A stretch of DNA of 64,000 bases from Selaginella tamariscina (Eukaryota > Streptophyta > Lycopodiopsida > Selaginellales > Selaginellaceae), in assembly GCA_003024785.1 (NCBI GenBank), contig PUQB01000163.1, positions 366,113 through 430,112 on the forward strand, in the 5' to 3' direction. The notes beneath the pieces are model-generated. The model was not told the origin of the DNA. It saw only the letters and a list, made by a program, of their open reading frames with translations, and did not search any database. Made by a program: the position numbers and the translations under genes. Positions 57,746-64,000 of the stretch are shown in pieces (position 1 is the first letter of the stretch; each line of letters opens with the position of its first letter).

Positions 57746-60700
57746 TTAAAAAGTCGCAGGTTCGACATTGCGCTTGCAACCAACCAATAACCGATGCACT
57801 TCTGCTGGAGTAAGGGTCCGCCTCTGTAAGAAGTAAGTAATCGTTGGGTCTAATCCAAGAACATGAGTGTACACAAAATACATGTGTTGGCAGGGGCTCC
57901 AGTTCTTGGCTTTCTGAAAAGTTGCACAAGTGCATGACGGAACAGCAGAAATTGTTACCTTAGCAGATTGCATGCCTGCAGAGACAATGAAGGCCTCAGT
58001 CTTCCCTCTTTGAACCACCTCCACGTTGTTGATCCGACCTTGAAGAATCTTTGCCTGGTTGTAATGTTTCTCATGTTCCTTGGACATTCTTGTTGGTGTT
58101 CGCACACTCCGTCCATGGTATGTTGGTACTCTATGTGCTCCCTCTCCTCTTGGTGGTGATGGTGTTCGATCCATTCGGCTACTACTGTCGTCTACCATTT
58201 CTTCAAATCCCTCCAACTTGAATCCTGCTTTCAGAAGAGCTTCAACCTCATTTGCATTCAAGTTTGTTCCTTTTTGAACTGGCCAAACCTCTGGAACTTC
58301 TGGAATACTCTCAGGAGGAATCCCTGCATATGGTCGTCTGAAGCAACAAGAATCGCGTGGGCAGAACCATAGCATCTGATGAGTGAACTCAATGTTCCCA
58401 AATGCATTTGTATATTGCCGTCTACCGTGAAATCCTGGTGCCGGTACACGATGTGGATATCCTATGGGTCTGCCACACTTGCTGTTACCGTCCTGAGTGA
58501 GACCTAGACATTTCACCTGACTTGCCTCCCAATGCGTCTGATGGCCCACTGAGTCATCAACGTCTCTCTTTCAGTGACATTGACATCTTGAAACTTGAGT
58601 TTTTTCCTGCGTGCATTTGGGATGACTTGTTCTGCATATTGTGTGTCATGTCTATGTGTACGAAGTGCATCAATCCCATGGTCCCCAGTTGACGGTTGAC
58701 GAACGGTTCGAACACGAACATTTGTTGTAGAGGCAAACTCTGGACTTGCAAGATGCTCTTCATCACTAACAAGATTTGCAAAAGTTGTTGGAGACACTGA
58801 TTTTCCCGCTGAAAGTTTCTGCTGTGCACGTTTCAGAAGAGTTTCCATGGAAGGACCTGTGCCTGAATATCTCCCTTCAAATGATGCCTTGACCTTTGCA
58901 CTTTGGAAAACAGCATCTGTTAAATCTAACATTGTTGCCTCCAACAAAGGAACACGCTTCGTCAGCCTTGCTCTTCGTGCTCTTGCATGAACAACTTCGG
59001 AGTTGTTAGTGGTAGGCACATTCGCAACACCATCTTCTGTCAAGTCAATTATCTCTGTCATGGAAATATGATCTTCATGTCTTGCCCACCATGACAGCCA
59101 TGTTTGCAAAGCGCTAACGTTACTGGACCTGCCTTCCCAAAATGACTCCAACATTACTCGTCGTTCCAACTTATCTTGGTTGGTTAGTGCTGCAGGCCAT
59201 GAGCGTGCAAGGTTCATGTGCTCCTCCCTGTGTTCCTCAAGTATCCACTTCTTTGTAACTTGACGCACTGACTGCATGTAATGGAACAAACAACTCCTTT
59301 CTCTTCCTCTCATCTTTGACCCATTGTTGAAAACTTGCGCAATGCTAACCAAATTGCACCTGACTCATCTGACATGAACCCCGCAAAGTTCACATTATGA
59401 AGTCCTTGCTTGCTGCACACTTGAAGCATAGTGTTCAAAAATTTGATCACCGCCACACTATCCTCCCTGATCATGTCACCATAAGCAAGTGTCACCATCG
59501 ACCTTAAACTGCACAAACATAAGTGCATTATATTAGTAAGTATTTTAAAACATAGATATGTTAATACTTACAATGGATCATAGAGATGTATTCCCAGTGT
59601 ACACCAATCATCAATACGATATGTGTGGTCTAGCACCACCCACTGCTGTTCGAGATCACCTCCAGATTGACACCTTCTAATGTAGTCTATTCCGGATCCT
59701 GGGCCGGCAACTGTCATTTTGAAGATTAAAGGCTGCTCTTCAGCTCCGTTGAGGTCCATTCCGGGTATGTGGATAACATGTATGAATGGGATTGATAGCT
59801 TCTTCTTTAACTGCAGAAGTCCTTCGTAACCTTCTTTGAAACGAGTGTCTGTTGTTCTAGCCTGAGATATCCATTCTCTTGTTCTACATTGGAAAGGTTA
59901 AGCATCTCCAAAAGGAAATAATAATTTTTTTGCTTACCGGCGGTGATTTGTGAGTGGTAGTAGATCTGACAGAACCTTGTCGTATGATACATCTCCAGAA
60001 TCTGTTACCAGTTTTTCCAAAATTATATTGCGTGCTGCTTGAAACTCTATGACACGTTGATTAGTTCTTGGGGTTGCAGCGACTGCTTTGTTGATTGTCT
60101 CCTTAGCTCTATCTTTAGAGACCATGGATTCGGGTGGTCTACGTGGGTGTTGATGTTCTCCAAGATGGATGAAAAGCCTCGTGCATGTGATATCATCTGG
60201 AATTATGTAATATGCAACAACGGAGCATGTCTGCACTAGAAGGGGCTCATTGTTGCAATGCACACACTTCATTCCAAGCACTCTACCATCTGAAGATAAC
60301 TGGACTTTATCAATGGTGCCCTTAAATTGGCAGTCATTTGCTTTCTTACTGAAGCTGATGAACGGACATGTTTCCTTTACGCATTTCATGTGGCCAATAC
60401 ATGAACTGCGACTAACACGAGCTGGAACATTCCAATGTGTTGTGCAGCGTTGAGTCCAGTAATCACACCCATCCTTCCTATTCATCCCTTTGTACTTGTC
60501 CTTCATTGTTTCGTGTGCTGGCAACTCGTAAATCACATTTCCGTTGCAATCTTCTGGGACCTCAGCAACTTGCTGAATCGATGACGAGACCACCAGTTGC
60601 TTCCCAATCCTACATCTCTGACTATTGCGAAGTATTGTTACCATAGAATTGTCCCGATCTGTTGTCTCCAACCGGAATAGCGGTCCTTTGGAAGGAAGAA

Positions 60701-60916
60701 GTGTGTAATACACAAAACTGCTAGCTCTTGCCCCTTCTGGTTCTACCTCAACATTCACAGCATCTCCACCAACAACAGACATCAAATGCAGCACTTTAAA
60801 AGATTGCCAAGGTGAATGTCAAATGCAGACCTGAGATCTGTTTCAAAGACAAATGCAATACCATCTTCATCTGCAGGGAAGTCCTTGTCAACACCATTGT
60901 AGCTGATTCTTGCCAT
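57746..60916 (-). CDS. MULE-type transposase with C-terminal SWIM finger
   Basis: The gene starts at 60916 (MARISYNGVDKDFPADEDG) and ends at 57746. Confirmed junctions: donor 59938/acceptor 59883 and donor 59572/acceptor 59508, both in phase. Order of parts: an N-terminal region; a Cys/His-rich domain of about 120 residues (CDYWTQRC to HLGEHQHPRRP) that resembles the WRKY/GCM-type fingers of MULE transposases; a DDE core with WVVLDHTYRIDDW, FAGFMSDESGAIWLAL and SCLFHYMQSVRQVTKKW; an NLS-rich linker; SQVKCLGLT with following Cys; and a SWIM finger (SCTCATFQKAKNWSPCQHMY). Frame changes near 60.81, 59.34 and 58.54 kb interrupt the reading. A decayed or imperfectly sequenced transposase is the best call. 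Confidence 0.65.
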
Positions 60917-61319
60917 GTAGCAAAAATGGAACAAACAAAAGTTAAAATTCAAAGACAATGAACATATTACACACGATGGTTAATGTGTTTGTCAGTCGTG
61001 AGGCAATCATTTCATTGACAAATATTAAAAATAATATTAATTGCGTGCGTCTGGGTAAAGAGTGAAATTAATTTACTGCGTCTGGGTAGGTTTTTTGTAA
61101 ATTAAAAAGTTTTACTATGTACAAGTGGCGATCATGCATGCAATATGTTTACAGAAATTAGGTTGGTTTTTAATTGATTTAGGGCGGCTAGGGTTTTGCA
61201 ATTAGGGCGGCTAGGGCAGCGAGGGCGGCTAGGTTTTCGTGGAGCAGCGGCGCATTTGGGGGCATAGCGTGGAGCAAGTGTGGCTCCAGGGATTAATCAC
61301 AATAGGCTTCCATTGAGGG

Positions 61320-62092
61320 GGTGAGTATTTTCTGATTTCTTCATGATCTGCTCATGATCTTTTCATGATCTGTTCATCTTTTTACATCTCTTCACAGTTG
61401 CAAGAAATCCGAGTCGGCCTGCCGACTCGGACTGACTTCGTTGTCCGTCCCAGTCGGCAGGCCGACTGGGGTGGACTGTTCCAGATCCAGTCAACATTTT
61501 GACCGGGGTTGACTGTTCCAGCCCCAGTCAGCATTTTGACTAGGGTTGACTGTTCTAGTCCCACCTAGCATTTTGACTGGGCCTTGTTTCGTTCCCAGTC
61601 CCAGTCGGCATGCCGACTGGGCCTCCCTTTGATGCCAGGCCCAGTCGGCATGCCGACTGGGCCTCCCTTTGTTGCAGGCCCAGTCGGCATGCCGACTGGG
61701 ACTCCCTTTGTTGCCAGCCCAGTCGGCATGCCGACTGGGCCTCCCTTTGTTGCCAGGCCCAGTCGGCATGCCGACTGGGACTCCCTTTGTTGCCAGTCCC
61801 AGTCGGCATGCCGACTGGGCCTCCCTTTGATGCCAGCCCAGTCGGCATGCCGACTGGGACTCCCTTTGATGCCAGGCCCAGTCGGCATGCCGACTGGGAC
61901 TTTGATGCCCCAGTCGGCATGCCGACTGGGACTCCCTTTGTTGCCAGCCCAGTCGGCATGCCGACTGGGACTTACAGCAACTGCTCTCTCAGTCGGCACG
62001 CCGACTGTGAGGGCTAGTATGTTTTTTTAATTTTTATTAAACATCTTTGAACATTTATTACAGTTTTTTGTTAAACCTTATTGCTTTTGTAG
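61320..62092 (+). promoter_or_regulatory. Probable 5'-UTR intron containing the palindromic array
   Basis: A donor-like GAGGGG|GTGAGTATTT (about 61320) and a strong acceptor TTATTGCTTTTGTAG (ending 62092) directly before the ATG at 62093 suggest a leader intron. If so, the array is transcribed and could act in RNA as well as DNA. Not proven from sequence. Confidence 0.45.
61412..62010. repeat. Array of perfect 22-bp palindromes
   Basis: Ten copies of the perfect palindrome CAGTCGGCATGCCGACTG, each flanked by CC on the left and GG on the right, begin at 61600, 61640, 61679, 61718, 61758, 61798, 61837, 61877, 61909 and 61948. Periods are 40, 39, 39, 40, 40, 39, 40, 32 and 39 bp. The 17-18-bp spacers are near-identical (CCTCCCTTTGTTGCCAGG type). 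On the left are two variants with an altered centre (61410, 61450) and three decayed units. On the right is one variant at 61989. The palindromes are better conserved than the spacers. Each contains two inverted GCCGAC cores. Confidence 0.95.
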
Positions 62093-63951
62093 ATGCGCTC
62101 TTCACAACGTTTACAAGAAAAGAAGATGAAGGAGCCTACTGAGAGAGAAGCAGAAGCTAGAGCTGCAATTCAGAGAGGGCGTCGGGGTCGTGGGAGAGGA
62201 AGTAGGAAGCTGGCTGTGGTTCAGGAACAAGGACCTTCAAGTGATGCTCCAGTTGAACAGGCAAGCCAGCAGGACTGGTCAGGAGAGCAAGAGGATGTAG
62301 TTCAACCCCAACAAGAACAATCAGACTTTGTTGAAGAAGTTGAGGATGATGTCTTACCACAGGAGACACAGGAGCAGACAGAAGGCACACAAGCATCATG
62401 CGCAGTGACTTTGTCGAGTGACGAAGAGGATGAACCCAAGAGCAAGAAGAGACGACGCAAAGCTGCTGGAGATTCAGAGGCTGCTAAGAAGAAGAAGAAG
62501 GGGAAAGCAGAAGTGCCAGATAATGAGGAAGTTTACAACATTGCAGCCAGCATGCATTCGGAGAGTGCAGTGCGTCTTCTCGCGAAGATCACAATCCGAG
62601 AATATGGAGAGGCACCGGATGTCCCTATTTGCCGAATTCTGGGAAATGAGCAGGTGCGGAGAGTCAATCCAGCGGATCTGGAATCTTTGACTAGGAGTTT
62701 CAAGAAGGCAGTTGGTTATTTGCGCAACACCACTCAGTTCATCCTTCAAGTTGGGGACCCCATGACAGATGCAGATCTGGCAGCATTGAGAAGCGATGAA
62801 GCGATGTATGCTCAGCATTTGGCTTTTGAGGAGGAGCTTCAGTCCGACATGTTCCGGCAATGGGCACCAATGCTTTCGATGAAGAAGTTCATCTGTTGGG
62901 ATGGTAATCACAGGCTAAAGGTGCTTCAGAAGCTGTACACAGAAGACACGGAAGATAAGATTCAGTGGGCAGTGAGAGTGCGTTCAGGCTTCATCCGTGC
63001 TGGGGTCATGGATAATCTTCAGCTTGTGACAATGTTTCAGCAAATTAATAGGTAAACAGAGTGACCTCTAGATCATAGGATTAACTAACTTCGAGCTTTT
63101 CAAATATGCAGTTCCTCCGCAACGGCAGTGCAAACCACACTGCCACATCTTCTGCTATCTGTGAAGACATGTTGCACCAGTGAGGAGGGCACAGCGAAGA
63201 TCTTGGCCAGGCTCAGTGACAAGGAACGAGATGACATAAGAAAGTGGAAGGAAAGCGCGACTGGACAACAAGCTTGGCATCCACTTCCGAATTTGATCTG
63301 TGCAAAGATCTTTTTTGAGGTACCATGTCTCACACTTATATCACTTAGTTGATTACGTCTGTGAATTACAGAGTGAGATTGAGGATGATCTTGAGAAGGC
63401 TGCAAGGGCATCCAAAGGCAACAAATACCAGGAGCAACAACAGGTCTACATTAAGCATGACAAGCGCATGATGAAGATCTTAGCCATCATCGATCCTGCA
63501 TTGGGTGAAGAGTGGTTCGACAAGGTGACCCAAATCACATGGAAACAATGCAGATGGATGGGGTTGGAAAAGCTGTACGCGCTTTCAAGGGCGAGAATTC
63601 CAAACGAGACGAGAATCATGTACTTCAATAAACTGGTACGTCTCGATCTGAAGAGAGAGCAAGAGACACTTGGATTGCCGGGTGTTCAGGATAAGGAGTG
63701 GATAAGGTGGTTTACTATCGATTTGTATTGGGGGCAATCAGAGAGGAGGCAGTACAGATTCTCACGGGACTCATCGAGGATGGCGAGTGGAGCAGGCCGG
63801 TTACAGATTTCACGACTTGGTGCGATGAAGTGCGGGTAAAATGCAAGAACGTGATGTTCCAGCCATTCCATGAGTGTGTGAAGTTCACTTACTCCATAGA
63901 GCCGAAAGAGTTCCTCGAACACGAAGAGACAGCAAGAAGGATGATTTGGAG
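62093..63951 (+). CDS. Nuclear protein with a ParB-like segment (partial, continues beyond the window)
   Basis: Exons 62093-63051, 63112-63319 and 63372-63951 have clean GT-AG borders and correct phase, and a further donor (GGAG|GTAAGG) shows the gene continues. The first 160 residues are acidic and Gln/Glu-rich with an RGRRGRGRGS patch and a strong nuclear signal (SKKRRRKAAGDSEAAKKKKK). Residues about 170-310 resemble a ParB/sulfiredoxin fold: ICRILGNEQVRRVNPADLES with a helix, then a strand and KKFICWDGNHRLKVLQKLY, close to the ParB DGxxRL box. The later part has no recognised domain (ITWKQCRWMGLEKLYALSRA). One frame change occurs near 63.69 kb. In ParB-fold proteins this box binds nucleotide. 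The role here is unknown. It diverges from the transposase across the palindrome array. Confidence 0.5.
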
Positions 63952-64000
63952 GTAAGGATGATCTTCTTGACATTGTTACATTCTGACACTACTATATGTT

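Larger units (their letters stand above)
57572..64000. mobile_element. Second Mutator-like element with divergent genes (right end outside the window)
   Basis: A putative left end GGATTGGCAAAAA at 57572 resembles the end of the 9.3-kb element (GGTCTTGGCAAAA). It is followed, as there, by AATATTCTAGAATATTC (about 57.63 kb) and GCCGACT motifs (57.68-57.74 kb). Inside are a minus-strand transposase gene, a palindromic array and a plus-strand gene with a ParB-like segment. No target duplication can be checked because the other end is not in the window. That the ParB-like gene is part of the element is inferred from adjacency and the shared central array. Confidence 0.5.

Noticed and set aside
61165-61245. 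Telomere-like CTAGGG/TTAGGG motifs
   Set aside because: Only a few imperfect, irregularly spaced copies occur; not an interstitial telomere.
61600-61969. CRISPR-like array
   Set aside because: Repeats are perfect palindromes with near-identical short spacers, in a plant nuclear context, without cas genes. It is a minisatellite-type site array.
61491-62017. Long open frames on both strands through the palindromic array (MPTG-type repeats)
   Set aside because: They arise because the repeat has no stop in several frames and is its own reverse complement. They lack introns, domains or a start context and overlap the likely leader intron.

Overview
This is nuclear DNA of a land plant, most likely a homosporous fern. 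The genome looks large and transposon-rich: it is AT-rich, its genes have short GT-AG introns, it carries an intron-containing elongator tRNA-Met of plant type, and it has a plastid-targeted lysine-pathway enzyme and an organellar PPR protein. Clustered oleosin, two-cupin vicilin-like and dehydrin-like genes are what spores or seeds store. The species is an inference; nothing in the sequence names it.

Region 1 (about 0-20 kb and 30-49 kb) is a storage and desiccation cluster built by tandem and inverted duplication. It holds two oleosin copies (one whole, one dead), five vicilin-like globulin copies plus a 5' fragment, and two types of Gly/His/Tyr-rich protein that share an N-terminus (type A ends in a dehydrin-like Lys-rich and poly-Ser tail). 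The recurring unit is cupin, type A, type B, always on one strand. Storage-type promoter motifs (RY CATGCA, ABRE/G-box, TATA) and a 5'-UTR intron recur in front of the copies. Nearly every copy carries small indels. Only the oleosin at 19.0 kb, the type B gene at 46.6-47.1 kb and the secreted protein gene at 49.0-49.5 kb read cleanly. RPB5-like exons, three exons of an unidentified gene and a broken coiled-coil gene lie at 13.3-16.4 kb.

Mobile elements have invaded the cluster. A Ty3/gypsy element lies at 8.05-12.98 kb. A Ty1/copia element (34.5-40.4 kb) splits a cupin gene and is itself split by a solo LTR of about 1.68 kb. A 9.3-kb Mutator-like DNA transposon (20.5-29.8 kb) has a 10-bp target duplication, and its empty site can be read in a paralogous spacer at 5.01 kb. 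It contains three more solo LTRs of the same 1.6-kb family, one inserted inside another, and a satellite of about 117 bp.

Region 2 (50-57.4 kb) holds single-copy host genes, all on the minus strand: a multi-pass membrane protein, DHDPS, tRNA-Met and a PPR protein. The tRNA gene sits 31 bp in front of the PPR start codon.

Region 3 (57.57 kb to the window end) looks like a second Mutator-like element, related to the first. A minus-strand transposase gene (Cys/His-rich N-terminal domain, DDE core, C-terminal SWIM finger) diverges from a plus-strand gene for a nuclear protein with a ParB-like segment. Between them, apparently in the 5'-UTR intron of the ParB-like gene, lies an array of ten perfect 22-bp palindromes spaced about 39-40 bp apart. 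Half-sites of the palindrome recur near the element's end and, in weaker form, in the satellite of the first element. A transposon with a ParB-like partner and a parS-like or iteron-like site array is the best candidate here for an undescribed system.
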